Source of the DNA: Ichthyophthirius multifiliis
Taxonomy: Eukaryota > Ciliophora > Oligohymenophorea > Hymenostomatida
Reading direction: 5' to 3'
NCBI RefSeq assembly: GCF_000220395.1
Contig: NW_004086232.1
Location: forward strand, 1 to 29,019
DNA: 29,019 bases
Shown: positions 9,626-21,235 of the stretch, piece by piece
How positions within the stretch are numbered: position 1 is the first letter of the stretch
Layout: every line of letters begins with the position of its first letter
Program-made: the position numbers and the translations under genes
Notes under the pieces: model-generated
Databases searched by the model: none
What the model was told of the DNA's origin: nothing
The model's input: only the letters and a program-made list of their open reading frames with translations

Positions 9626-12600
9626 TCAAATCTTAATTTCATTCATTAAATTTTCAATTTCTTATAAATTCTCATATTTATTATTATCTTTTTTATCATG
9701 ATTTATTTATAGAGTTTAATAATTTAATTAAACTTTAACATCAGATGCAAATTTGCTCTATTAATTGTGATAATCAATATTTTATTTTTGAAACATCTTT
9801 TATTAGGAAAGCTATAAAAAAACAAATGTGATATAATTTATAAATAAACTATTATTTTTTACTATTGATTATCTAAATTCTTAAGCATTCTATATTTTTT
9901 TAATATATTATTATCGTCTTGTTTATTATGCAGTTGCAGGATTAATTAAGTCATATTACTTTAAAAAACATATATAAAAAACTAAATATATAATATTTTA
10001 TTATAAAATAATAAAAAAATGTTTAATTTTTAAATTTTATATAAACTTTTTAATTATAATTACAATTAGTATTATATTATATTATATTATATTATATTAT
10101 ATTATATTATAATTATATTAATTTATTATTACCACTTTAAATCCTTATTCTACTTTATTAAAAGTTTCAACATTCGGTATTCCTTCTTTTATTTTAAACA
10201 TTTTTTCATTGAAATATTACATAGGTAATAATGCATGAATAATTCCTATTATAATACCTGCAATTGCTATTTTCGGAGCTTGTGTTTTCTCATCTGAAAT
10301 ATAAAGGAAAAAAACTAAGTTAGATATACTAAATATAGGCAATATTATCTCAATCATTTCTGTCATTTCTATTGAAAGTTCTTGCCCTTATTAATATTTT
10401 ATTGTTCTTCTGTTTAAAATATTATACTATTTTTTTTTTATAATTTTTCTTTAAAAATTTAAAATATTACCTTATCAATCCAATACTATAAGAATATAGT
10501 TATAAATGAATATAATATACAAATAGGTAAAATAGGTCCGTAAAAAGCTGTCATATACATCGTATTTATTAATGTACAATATCTAATTTCTATAGGATAT
10601 ATCGGATCCTCATATAATCTTTTAGCATTTTAAAATTTAAATATTTAAAAAAATAATTTATATTTTTTAAACTCATTTAATTATGATTAAGTTAAAATAG
10701 ATTTTAAACCCTTTTTTCTTGTAATTTTCGTTTCAATTTTTTTACGTAATATCCAACATCTAAAGCTTAAGTTACAAATGATATTACCATATTCGAAATA
10801 AAAACATAATTTTAATTTTATGCTAACCCACCTTTTTAATTTAAAATAAATAAAACAAAAATTAATTTTGATTATTTATACCATTTCCAAATATTTTCAA
10901 GAATTTTGATTTATTATTATTAGTTATTACTATTTCAACTAAAAAAGTAATTAAAGAAGTATTACAAAACTAAGCTATTGATATTTTTTTAGCTTAACTA
11001 ATATTAAATTTAGTAATAGTAATATGCCCTTCTTTTCTTAAAAAATTATATAATGTTAAAATAATAAATTTATAATTTTTTAAATTAAAAATACTTAGCA
11101 ACTTCAACTAAAATAATCTTCAAAACTTCATTAAAAATACTAATTACTACAGAAATAGCAATACCAACTATTTAAACGATTGTTTAATTATCATTATTAG
11201 AACTAGTATTTAAAGATTTTTAAGCTGTAATAAGTCCATAAAGTAATCCAAAACAAGCTCCTAAAACTAAAAGTGAAAACAAAGTTCCTAAAAGATTTCT
11301 TTATGATCTTTGTTTATCTGACAGTTTTAAATTTTCCCAAAAAATATCAGTAGGTTAAGGAGCTTATTTAATTACAAGCTAATTCCCATGATAAACTAAA
11401 GGTTTAACTCCTTTTATTTTCATTTAAATAAAACTACAATCATATAAATCTATAATTTCTTCCTTTTCTTATTCTGTTTATAAACTTACAAAAGCCCATC
11501 CACTAAAGTATTTTTCCATAAATTATTTTCCCTTTCCATCTGCAAATTTAGCTTCTAAAGTTTCTTTATTTTTATCAGCAATATAAACTTCTTAATTTAC
11601 TTTTTCTAATGACATACCTTGAGGATATTATCCTTTATTATAAAAATAAGATAATAATTTTTATTTTTTCAGAATTTTTTATCTCTTATATTTATGCAAA
11701 GTCTTCAATTCATCCAAATCATAACATAAATTAACTTTTACAATATTTAGCTTTTTTCCTCCTGGAAATGCATTTTTTTCCAAAAAATCTTTTAAATCAT
11801 CGTCATAATCATCATTCAATGCATTTTCAATTTTTTTTGGGATATTATTTATCATAATTGTATAATCATTTACAGAAATATCCGCAACATCACATTCTAC
11901 ATCTGTTTTTCTTTGAACATATCGAAAATATTATAAAAGAATTATTATTATAAATATTGAAAATAAATTCAAAGCGCTTTATATATCCATTAATTAATTT
12001 TCATTTCTTTTATTTCCTAATGAATATTTTGTAATCCAATTATTTGAATCACATTAATCTTAGTCAACTTTTAATTTTTATTATTCACAATATTAGCCTT
12101 ATTTAAATTTATTTATTTATTTAGTTTATATTTGTATTTACCAATAGTTCCATTTGTTACTGTGTTAAATATTCCACTTACGCCAAACAAAATAATTAAA
12201 AACATCAAACAAAATTTTATATAAGTAAAAAATAAAGGAAAACCACTACCTAAAATGATAATTAAGTTAAATCGCACCATAAACTAAGTCTTATATTTTC
12301 TACTCTTCTGCTACAACATTTACAATATGAAATTTAAGAATTTTCTGAGTTATCTTCTTTTCCAATAATAGAAGCTTACTTAATCAATATTTTTTTATAA
12401 AAATAATAAAATCGATATATATTACGCTATGTTATTTTGCTTATTTAAAGTCTGCAGGTATTTAATCAGGATCATAAGTAGATTCGGTTTCAGAATCTTT
12501 CTTTTATATTTATTAATTTTTAATACTTTCGTATTATTAATTTTATTATTGTTTTTTATTTGTTGTTATAAAAACATTTATTATACTTTCATTATTTTAT

Positions 12601-12959
12601 TTGTTTATGTTTACTTTAGGCGAATTATTTGTTATTGGTCTTTTTTAATTTTTTGAAGAACTCGTCGCATTTGTTATAAGATTTTTTTATTTTTGATTAT
12701 TTTATTCATCATTTAAGTTTTTTTGCTCGATTTCTTGTATAAGGTCTTCTATTTTCAATATTTCATCATTTTGATTTTATTTTTATATTACAAGAGCACC
12801 AATATTCTTTTTTTTTATTAAAACTACACTGTTTTTGTTTATATTTGGTTGCTTTTTATCAGCGCCTTTTTTTATTTTATTTAATTTAAAAATTTGATTA
12901 ATAACAAATAACTATATAATAATTATTTTACCACTAATATTTATCTTTTTTGAAGCCAT
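9626..12959 (-). CDS. OSCA/TMEM63/CSC1-like (DUF221) mechanosensitive cation channel, ten exons, two one-base breaks
   Basis: Exons on minus: 12959-12932, 12865-12426, 12378-12142, 12097-11095, 11036-10882, 10831-10673, 10618-10471, 10426-10133, 9958-9863, 9811-9626, ending TGA. Introns are 44-66 nt except 10132-9959 (174 nt). The product is about 915 residues. Family blocks occur in order: RLSLWCDLTQLSF then GSGFPLFFTYIKF (TM), NNWITKYSLGNKR, a TM, a soluble loop with SVNDYTIMINNIPKK and KYFSGWAFVSLQTEQEKEEI, QPTDIFWENLKLSDKQR, then many TM helices with HITITKFNISQAKKISIAQF, LTQSQLNE, LYEDPIYPIEIRYC, FLQYWIDKYNILNRRTIKY and DLINPATAQQ. These channels open on membrane tension or osmotic stress and pass Ca2+. 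Frame breaks of one base sit in a T4 run (12252-12255) and an A4 run (10725-10728). Exon phases close exactly if one base is added at each. The N-terminus before TM1 is a long low-complexity tail. Confidence 0.88.
10071..10112. repeat. ATTAT pentanucleotide microsatellite in intron 8 of the channel gene
   Basis: About eight perfect ATTAT units. It accounts for much of the extra length of this 174-nt intron. Confidence 0.85.
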
Positions 12960-13103
12960 TTTTAGTATTATTTAAAATATCTTTCTTTAATTTTTTTTTC
13001 TTAGTTAATTATTTAACTTATTGTATTTTCATATAAAAAAATAAAAATGAATAAAATAATATAATAATATAATATTTTTTTTACATATTGACTTTTTATT
13101 TTT

Positions 13104-13194
13104 ATTTTTAGTTTAATTTAGTATGAATATAAAGAAATAGAAAAAATGGAATTAACCTTTATTTTGTTCAATTGATTTTTTTAAAAAAATACAG
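13104..13194. repeat. Intergenic palindromic element, copy 3 (one half decayed)
   Basis: Right half is well kept: GTTCAATTGA, TTTTTTT/AAAAAAA, TACAGAAAC. The centre is AAAAATGGAATTAACC. The left half (TAGTTTAATTTAGTATGAAT) is degraded. It lies 145-235 bp upstream of the channel gene start on the minus strand. Confidence 0.5.
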
Positions 13195-13618
13195 AAACAA
13201 AAAAAAAATAAGAAAAATTATAGTTAATACATTAATAAAACTAAAATATTAAAGTTTCATTTAATAAAAAAAAAAATAAAAGTAAAAATTAAATATAATG
13301 ATAAAATTTTAAATTAAATAGTTTCGAAAATTTAAAGGTTTTAATTTATGTTCTATAAATAAAGTATTTTATTTTCAAAGATTAATTAATAATTTATATT
13401 ATACTAATGAATAAAAAATTATTCATGGAAACAAATTCAAAAAAAAAAGATTATTTGACGTTTTGCAATAAATACTATATATATTTTTATTAATTAAAAT
13501 AATATAAACAAAACATAAAAAAAAATTATTAAATTAAATTGATATAAAAGTTGATCAAACATGATAATAGATAAAAGTTTATTTGTATATAATTTATTTT
13601 ATTTTTGATATTTTATTT

Positions 13619-13653
<35 letters not shown>

Positions 13654-14085
13654 ATTTAACCTAAATATAAAATTATCCTAGATAATTATTACTAATATAA
13701 AGTTAATTATTCAATTCATATTTATTATTATGTAGAGTATTATGAATATATTTTAAATAATAGTTTAGATTTAATATTTTAACAATAATATAAATATTTA
13801 TTTATTTTATTACTAGATTATACAGTTTTTTTTATATTTTTAATTTATAATTATTCCAGATATTTAAATTACAATACATAATAAGGAAAAATTTTAATAC
13901 AATTAACTAAACTAATATATAATATAATTTAATATTTATCTAAATAGTTTTTAGAATTTTTAATTGATTAATAATTTGAAATATTATATTTTTAATATTT
14001 ATGTTTTAAATAAAAAAATTTATATTAATTTACATTTATAATTATATATAAATTTATATTTATATATCCACAGTTTTTAAATATT
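13195..14085. other. Gene-poor AT-rich region with TA microsatellite
   Basis: Contains (TA)n at about 13623-13650 and otherwise plain A/T sequence. No frame with protein-like composition was found. It separates the channel gene's upstream region from the 3' end of the next minus-strand gene. Confidence 0.5.
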
Positions 14086-16440
14086 TCAATCTTAATCAAT
14101 TTAATTAATACAAGCTTTAAGACAACTTATTGTATTTAATAAAAAGTCATGACTTAATTTACTTCTTGTCGACATTTCAGAATTACTTAAATGACCACTA
14201 AAACTTTTATTAAAAAAATAATAATTATAAAATAAATTAAAAGTATTTATATTTGCTTTTTACTTTATTGAAGGTAATTTTTGCTTATTTTATGCATATA
14301 TCTTATAAGGATCTTAGAAATATTAAGGTTTATTTTACTTTTTATTTTTTAAATTACTATTAACTTATTTGTTTCTTGTTGATTCTCTTCCAGAAAGAAA
14401 CTAATTTTTAGTTTATTTATTAATTTTCAAATTAATTTTATATTAATTATAGCCTTATAATGAATTCCCTTATTAATTACTAATTGTTCGATTATTTTAT
14501 ATTTCTTCAGTTAAATTTTATTGTAAAAGTTATTATTACTCTTTAGTTTATTAAAATTCATTTGAATCTTTTTCATTTTGTTTTTAATTTCCATTTGGTA
14601 AAGAGCGATATTATTGATCTAATTTTTGTTTAAAAAAAACACTTTTTTATTAAAATTATTATTCAATTTATTATTTTTATTATTTTTATTAGAAAATGAA
14701 GGTTATTAATAATTAATTGAGGATTTACTTGTTTGAGATTCACTATTATAAGCTAAGTTTTTCTATAAATTAAAAATTTAATAAACATCGCCTTTTTTTT
14801 AATTGTTTTTATAATATTCTCCAAATGCCTTTTTTTTTTTCTTAGAAGTTTCGTTTTTCAATATTTCTTGATTCTTCCTGACATTTCTTATAAGATTAGA
14901 TTCTATAATGCATTTGGTATAATCCAAATAGCAGGATTCACACACTTTTGTTTTCAAACTTAGCCAACTTTAGTTTTGTTTGATTTTTTAATAGTTTTAT
15001 TGATTAAAATTTCCCCATACTTTAACAATTAATGCTGGCATTATATTAAGGTTAATTTCGTTTTTTTAATGTTCTTAGTCAAGATATTTAAGTAAATCAT
15101 TTAATTCTTGTTCTTTATTCATATACCTTTCAGTAATAGATTAATTATTAGTATTTATGGAAATTCGTTTGCTTTCATTCTATTTTTTTTCAAGATTTTC
15201 TCTTCTTCTTGCTATTTTCTCTTTGCTTTATTCTATTAAATTAATTATGTCTTATGGTAAAATAGTTTTTTCATTTCCAACAGCTTATTATTCATAAGTA
15301 TTTATAATTTAAGAAAATTAAATTTCGTATAATTAATTAGTATGTAATTCACAATTTGAACAGTTTTTTCAAAATTATTCTATAAATTTATAACATGACC
15401 ATTTTAGATATTCATTAAGGTTCCCATTATATTATGTGCTTTGTAATTGTTTTTTAAAGTTTAAATATTGGAGATAGCATTCTAGGTATTTATTAGGTAT
15501 TTGTATTTAATTCTTTGTATTCTTAAAAACGTTCTCTTACCTTCAAACCAGTACAAAAAAGAAGCCAAAGTCTATTTTTGTCATCCAATTTAAAATATAA
15601 TACCATTCTTGATATTTATATGTTTCCTCCACTTATGTCTTATATATGTTTTACTATATTTACACATATTTGTTCTAAGTCTGCTGATAATATTGGGGAT
15701 GTTATACTATCTTATATTGCTAAATATTCAGGACCTTCGAATGTACATAAACGTTCATTCATAGGTACCTTTGTATTATCTAATTTATTAATGTTTGTTT
15801 TTCTATATAATAAACAAAATTATGGGGACCAGGATATTTTTATTAATGAATTTACACCACCTTTTGGCTATATAAATTTCTAAAGAATTGCATTTAAGTT
15901 TTTCTCTCGCTAATGAATAAATATATTAAATTAATCTTCATTAAAATATTCAAACTATATAACTTCTTATTCTGAATCTTATTTTTATATTTTTTTATTT
16001 TTTCATATTTTTTTTATTTACTTTCTGGAAAATTCGTCATTTAATCGTTTATATTATTTTTTTATAAACATTGCTAATTATGATTTTAAGAAACTAAATA
16101 TTATGCTACTATTCCAGATTAAGGAACATTATATATGAATATATCTTATGCTTTTTATATATCTATACGTTCTTTTGTTTTTCGTATTATTTAACCTTCT
16201 CGATTGGTAAAGTACCAAAAATATGGTTATGCCCATCTATATATTATTGTATCAACTAAAAATACTCCAGGGCAACTTGCACCTGTTTGACTATTTTTTT
16301 TCCATAAATGAAAATATAGCCATTCTGTTGATGTTGATAATTTCATTATATTTTAATTTTTTTAATTTGATGAATTTTTTTGATTTGATAGTTTTTTTTA
16401 AAATAAAATAAAAATTATTAAATATATAATCTAATTCTTG
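14086..16440 (-). CDS. Large multi-exon unknown protein with Cys pairs and Gln-rich C-terminus; frame breaks
   Basis: The 3' end is well defined: TGA at 14086-14088 and an intron 14204-14263 (GTAAAA...ATAAAAG), giving FSGHLSNSEMSTRSKLSHDF and an end SCLKACINQIDQD. Going upstream, the C-terminal third is Gln/Asn/Ser-rich, with a one-base shift in the A8 run 14632-14639. Before it come MPALIVKVWGNFNQQNYQ, VCESCYLDYTKC and IARRRENLEKK. The central block at 15560-15770 is the most conserved-looking (NERLCTFEGPEYLAIQ, VNIVKHIQDISGGNIQISRM, YFKLDDKNRLWLLFCTGLK). Between 15350 and 15545 the frame is unresolved. One reading has CSNCELH preceded by an in-frame TGA. The N-terminal part (about 15900-16330; GASCPGVFLVDTIIYRWAQP) is also coding-like but its exon limits are uncertain. 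No family was recognised. It is a real gene or a recent pseudogene. Confidence 0.5.
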
Positions 16441-16466
16441 ACACAGTAAATTAAATCTCTATCAAC

Positions 16467-16790
16467 TCAAAATGGGAATTGAAAACATTTATTATAGTTA
16501 GTTTTTTAAAAATATACTAAATGCCTTTGATCTATTTATAAAAAGATTTGGAATAAAATTATTTATAAAAATTCTTATTATACTAATATATATTTTTCAT
16601 TTTAAATTTAATATTTATAATTCATTTTTATTTAAATTATGTTTATAAAAAGAATTAATTTATTTTTTAATGATTGATAGGACCAGTTCTCTTCACATTT
16701 TTTGTTTCGCCTTAAAGGCCATATGATTATTTCAATTAAACAAAAAAAGAGCAGGTATAAAATAATTGGAATTTACAAATTATATATTTT
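16467..16790 (-). CDS. Possible small membrane protein or upstream exon
   Basis: A minus-strand frame closing on TGA at 16467-16469. It contains a hydrophobic helix (IPIILYLLFFCLIEIIIWPL) followed by basic and Cys-containing sequence (RRNKKCEENWSYQSLKNK), then Gln/Ile-rich residues to the end. The G/C content around 16675-16760 is clearly above the flanks. No ATG is evident in frame, so it may be an exon of a larger gene, possibly the neighbour at 14086-16440, or a relic. Family unknown. Confidence 0.3.
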
Positions 16791-17227
16791 TATATACAAA
16801 TATTAAATTATCTTTTTTTTATTTTAATATTGGTATTTTAATTAGAAATTATATTTTTTAATAAATTTATTAATATATTTATTATTTAATATTTATTAAA
16901 ACTAAATTTTATTTATTTTTATTATATTATTAAATTATATTTAATTATATTTTTTAATTTAAAATTTTATAATTCCAAACTTCCTTAAATATAAATATTA
17001 ATTAAAATATTGTAAAACTAAATTTTTTAGTTTTCCTTTTTAAAATATTAATACATTATATTTTTTCTGATATTTAAATATATAAAATTAATAAAAATGA
17101 TAGAGTATTATTTTTATTTAAATATTAAAATAAAAAAAATAGACTTTGTAATATTTATATTTTGTTAGAAACTTTATAGTTTTAATTATAAAATATATTA
17201 TTTTTTTATATTAATTATTTTATTTTT
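16791..17227. other. Intergenic, no feature seen
   Basis: A/T tracts between the minus-strand genes and element copy 4; no frame or motif supported. Confidence 0.4.
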
Positions 17228-17325
17228 CTGTAGTTTTTTTTTTAAAAAAAAATTCAATAATCAGAAAAAATGGATAATGTCCCTCTTATTATTTATTGAG
17301 ATTTTTTTTAAAAAAAATAAATAAA
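17228..17325. repeat. Intergenic palindromic element, copy 4 (best preserved)
   Basis: Both halves are clear. CTGTAG plus T10/A9 plus TTCAATAATC forms the left half. The centre is AAAAATGGATAATGTCCC. The right half is TTATTGAG plus T/A run (T8/A8) plus TAAATA. It sits about 80 bp upstream of the ATG at 17407 and between divergent genes. Confidence 0.7.
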
Positions 17326-17406
17326 AATATATATATTACCAAGTATATTATTTTTAAAAAAACAATTAAAATATATTAAAAATTTTATTTAATTTTTTAA
17401 TAAAGC

Positions 17407-19447
17407 ATGCTAAAATAAATGTAAAATTTAGATAAAGACCAAATAATTAATAACTAAGATTGCTACATACAAAATGAATATTAAAATAAAATAAAATAGG
17501 ATATCCACAATAATGAATAAAAATGTATATGAAAACTAATTATTACATTATTTATATTTAACAAAAAATTTAAATTATTATTTATTAAGTTTACGATTAA
17601 TATAAGAAATAAATATTAGATAAATAATAAATCAAAATTTAAGTAAAAAAATGTTTTAAATAAAGATTTTAATATATAATTTTTTTTCTAAAAAAATATA
17701 TTTAAAGAATGAAATCAAGTTAATATAAAAAAGGATTATATAAGATCATAAATATGATCCTATAATTACTGGTATCTTTTTCTTAGAATAACCAATTAAA
17801 AATGGTTTGACTTTTTATTTCGATAAACTTTTTTAAAATAAGTAATAAGTATTATAATATCTAAATAGTGAATATAAAATACTAATAAACTCTTAAACAA
17901 ACACAAGAGTAGAATCTGAAATAAAAAAATTAAAACTTATAATAGATAGTCTTGAAAATGACATAATTTTTCTTTAGCCTTTAAATAGTTTATATTACAG
18001 TTTCAAAATAGATTTATAAGAAAAAGATACAAGAAAATATCCAAATAATGAATTTTATTTTCATGTAGATTTTGTTTTTAATTTACCAATAAACGTGGAA
18101 AAAATAAGAATAAAGTATGGTTTTTTTCATAAAAATGAAAAACCCTTATCAAATAGATCTACTAATGAGCATTATATAGATTTTTTTGAAAACAAAGGTA
18201 TCAAAAAATACATATCAAATAATAAAAATAATAAAGGCTTTATTAAAGAATAAGAACATATTAAATTTAATGAAAAATTTAATGATATTTTTATTTATTT
18301 TTAATTAGTTATTTTTTTTAAATAATAAAGACTACCTGAAAGTGGTGGTTGGACCATGCATTAAATATATAATAATAAAAACGAATTAGAAACAGGATAG
18401 TTTATAGCACCTTTTTACGATGATAGACTCAAATATAGTTATTTATTTGAGAATTATTAAGAAAATTTAAATTAAAGTAAATTGTGTTTTAGTATTATAC
18501 CATTCCTGGAAGAAAACAGTAATTTGATTTTATAAAATGATTATTACTAAATTAATAATTACAATTTTGGATGCTTACACGTAAAAGAATAAATAAATAT
18601 ATAAGATAAAAAAAAAAAATTATTAAAATAATAATAAATAAAAACTAATGATTATTCAACATTAAATAAATTTTATGATGAAATTTTCGACGAAAAGCCT
18701 AAACCTTTTTTATTAGAGTATTTTGTTTTTTATTATTAAATATAATAAATATAAAAAATATTAGTATTAAAAATGGAGAAATATAAAATAAATATATTTA
18801 AGCCAAATTATTTTCAAATTGCAAACTTTAAGAAATTTAAGAATAAGTATGAAAATAAAATTTTTAATATAAAATATTCACTTTTATAATTTAATAAATC
18901 TATAACTTTTATATATTAATCATTTTTTAATACTTTAATCAATTTGTTTATTATTTATAATATTGATAATAATTTTATTTATATATATATTCTTCACATT
19001 ATCATTTAGTTTTAAATGCAATTTAATTTATTAGTTATCTTAATTTTGATAGTTTATTCTTTCGATATTTTTAGTTTGATAAAATTTTGTTCATTATATA
19101 ATTTTTTACCTAAATTTTATGTAAATTACTTCTAGTTTAGAGATATTTTAATCAGTTTGTTTATCAATTATTTAATATAAAAATTCCTTTTTTTAATTGC
19201 ATTTATATATTTTTTAAGCTATATTAATTTGATTATATATGACAATCCCAACAATATTTTTATAAATATTAATTTTTGGAATAGTTATAAAAAGGTTATA
19301 ATCTTTTACTCAATTTTATATTACTTTCAGGGTTTCAACAATAAAAATTAACATATTAATTTAATATTTCTTTCCTAATTATTAATGAATTTAAGAATAA
19401 AACTAATAATAAAAGCTCAAATATTTTTTCATTAACAGATAAGTTGA
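17407..19447 (+). CDS. Multi-pass membrane protein of unknown family, three exons
   Basis: Exons 17407-17524, 17590-17642 and 17708-19447; two 65-nt introns; TGA at 19445-19447; 636 residues. An in-frame ATG at 17419 is an equally possible start. The N-terminal 60 residues are polar (MLKQMQNLDKDQIINNQD). Then comes a large soluble part with recognisable secondary structure: KYDPIITGIFFLEQPIKN, NEFYFHVDFVFNLPINVEKI, RLPESGGWTMHQIYNNKNEL, PFYDDRLKYSYLFENYQ and NYNFGCLHVKEQ. The last 200 residues hold about five hydrophobic segments (INLFIIYNIDNNFIYIYIL, NLLVILILIVYSFDIFSLI, FLFLIAFIYFLSYINLIIY and others). The layout, a large globular region followed by a C-terminal TM bundle, resembles several receptor or transport-accessory families, but no signature was matched. 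No frame break was found. Confidence 0.7.
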
Positions 19448-20686
19448 TACAAATTTATTAAGAATTTATTTATTTTTCTTTTTTATATTTAAATAATATA
19501 TTTATTAAATATTAAAACATAATTCTAAATAATTTTCTATTATTAACTTATATTGAAAAAGATTAATAATATTAAAATTACTATTAAATCTCTGTTTATT
19601 AATGTTTTATTTTTAGCATTTAAAAATTTATTTTTTTAATTATAAATAAACATAAAATAAAAAAGTAAAGAAATTTAAATAAATAAAATAATATTAAAAA
19701 TAATAGAAAATAAATAAAAATCTTATATTTGTATAAGATTAAAATTAAATTATTAATATATAATATTAAAAATTAAATATTTCATGTTTTATTGTTTTAA
19801 AAGATAATATAATTTTAAATATAAATTATATTAAAATAATAAATGTACTCGAAAATTGAAAAAAATAAATAATTTATTATATATTTATTAAAATTAATAA
19901 TTAACATAGTTAAAAAAATCATTTATATATGCAGAAAAAAAAATTATGAAAAAATAATAAAAAAGGTAAAAATTATTATTAAGAAAGTAAATATAAAATG
20001 TATTTATATATTTTAAAAAAATTTAATATAAATTAATTTAAATAAAAAATATAAATATATTATTTTTATTATTATATAAAAAAATGTTTTTTAAAATATA
20101 TAATTAGATTGTTTAAAATATATATATATATTTATATATATATAATATATTTATATTATTTTATTTTTATTTTTTTCATATTTATTTTATAATTGTTAAT
20201 ACACTTTTTATAAATAATTTTATACAAATTAATATATTAATTTGAAAATATATCAATATATACAACTATAAACTTATAATTATTTTTAGCTTTAAAAATA
20301 TTTTTTTGATTTTGTATATTAAAGAAATTTTTTTTTTTCTTCTTTTCTTTATTATTTACATATTTATACATCAAATATATTAATATTTTATTTTTTATTA
20401 CCAAAGATATATCTAGATAATTTTTTATTAGGTTTTTTATAAATTTGATAATTTTTTTTTTTATTTATATAAAAATATCAATTTTATCTAATTTATTATC
20501 TTATTAATTTTAATATTATATCTTTTATAATTGTAATATATTTGCCCTTTATTATTATATTTATTATACCTTTGAAATATTATTTTTTATTTTCTTATTT
20601 TTAGTAAACATTAGTTTTATCTACTTTATCAAATCAAGTATATTAAAAATGAAAAAAGATAATAATTTAAGCAAATTATTTTTCTT
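19448..20686. other. Gene-poor AT-rich region
   Basis: Simple A/T sequence with local TATATA tracts (about 20120-20150). No frame with non-random composition was found on either strand over about 1.2 kb. Confidence 0.5.
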
Positions 20687-20700
20687 GTTTCTATAGAAAC
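20687..20700. repeat. Perfect 14-bp palindrome
   Basis: GTTTCTATAGAAAC equals its own reverse complement and is unusually G/C-containing for this stretch. It could be a dimer binding site. It has no near gene except the short ORF at 20884. Confidence 0.4.
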
Positions 20701-20774
20701 TTACTTATTTATGTTTTTAAATAATATAAAATTCATATTACAGATAAAAATATTTTAAATATCTTAATAAAAAA

Positions 20775-20855
20775 AGATTTATTAAAATAAAGTAAGTATA
20801 TATTAAGTCTTATAAGGTCTTGTTTCGTTCACTGATTTTTTTTAAAAAAATACAG
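20775..20855. repeat. Intergenic palindromic element, copy 5 (right half clear)
   Basis: The right half GTTCACTGA plus T8/A7 plus TACAG (20831-20855) is almost identical to that of copy 3. The left half and centre (TATTAAGTCTTATAAGGTC) are decayed. It lies just before the short ORF at 20884 and about 200 bp from the transposase relic. Confidence 0.5.
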
Positions 20856-20883
20856 AAAAAATAATAAATTAAAAAATAAAAAT

Positions 20884-20994
20884 ATGAAAAATATGAAAAA
20901 GTGGTATATAATCATTTTATTTTTTATCATATATGTTACTAAAATTGTTTTTGTATAGTATCAATTAAAAATAATTAAAAAAATATTAAAATGA
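20884..20994 (+). CDS. Tiny ORF, 36 residues, signal- or TM-like
   Basis: ATG 20884 (second ATG 20893) to TGA 20992-20994. The product MKNMKKWYIIILFFIIYVTK has a basic N-terminus and a hydrophobic core like a signal peptide or single TM segment, then a short Lys-rich tail. It begins 28 bp after the TACAG end of element copy 5. It could be a small membrane peptide, the first exon of a longer gene, or chance. Confidence 0.25.
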
Positions 20995-21044
20995 TTATAA
21001 ATAAAAATAAATAAAAAATATTGTTTTTTCTTATCTATTTTAAT

Positions 21045-21235
21045 ATAAAATTAATTTTTCCTATATTTTCCAAACAATATTATTTTTTGGAACAGCCCAT
21101 TTATTTTAAATTGTATTAAGATCATGAGATTTTGTTGAACATTTTAATAAATCATTTTTATTTTTTTAAATAAATTGATAGCTTTTAATAATTTATTATG
21201 TCTCTTGAATAAATATTCAATTAAATATAAAAAAA
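21045..21235 (-). pseudogene. Relic of a Tc1/mariner-type transposase C-terminal end
   Basis: On minus, one frame reads NDLLKCSTKSHDLNTIQNKW then AVPKNNIVWKIQEK. This matches the hallmark LLxWPxxSPDLNPIENxW...LKxxI at the third catalytic Asp of Tc1/mariner DDE/D transposases. SPDLNPIEN has decayed to SHDLNTIQN. The catalytic Asp (of HDLN) remains. The upstream Asp-Asn...His block is not recognisable, and an in-frame TGA lies near 21231. Only the last 60 or so residues are left, so the copy is inactive. Confidence 0.6.

Noticed and set aside
11837-12000. Reading the channel gene as a pseudogene
   Set aside because: Only two single-base breaks, both in homopolymers, and all nine introns keep phase; decay would be expected to scatter stops and indels elsewhere.
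12429-12656. 75-residue hydrophobic ORF on plus
   Set aside because: Antisense to exon 2 of the channel gene, whose Asn/Lys/Gln-rich codons give hydrophobic antisense sequence.
15578-15883. 101-residue standard-code ORF on plus
   Set aside because: It is the antisense shadow of the best-conserved block of the minus-strand gene (NRLWLLFCTGLK and upstream).
16223-16411. 62-residue ORF on plus
   Set aside because: Antisense to N-terminal coding blocks of the large minus-strand gene; composition is that of an antisense T-rich frame.
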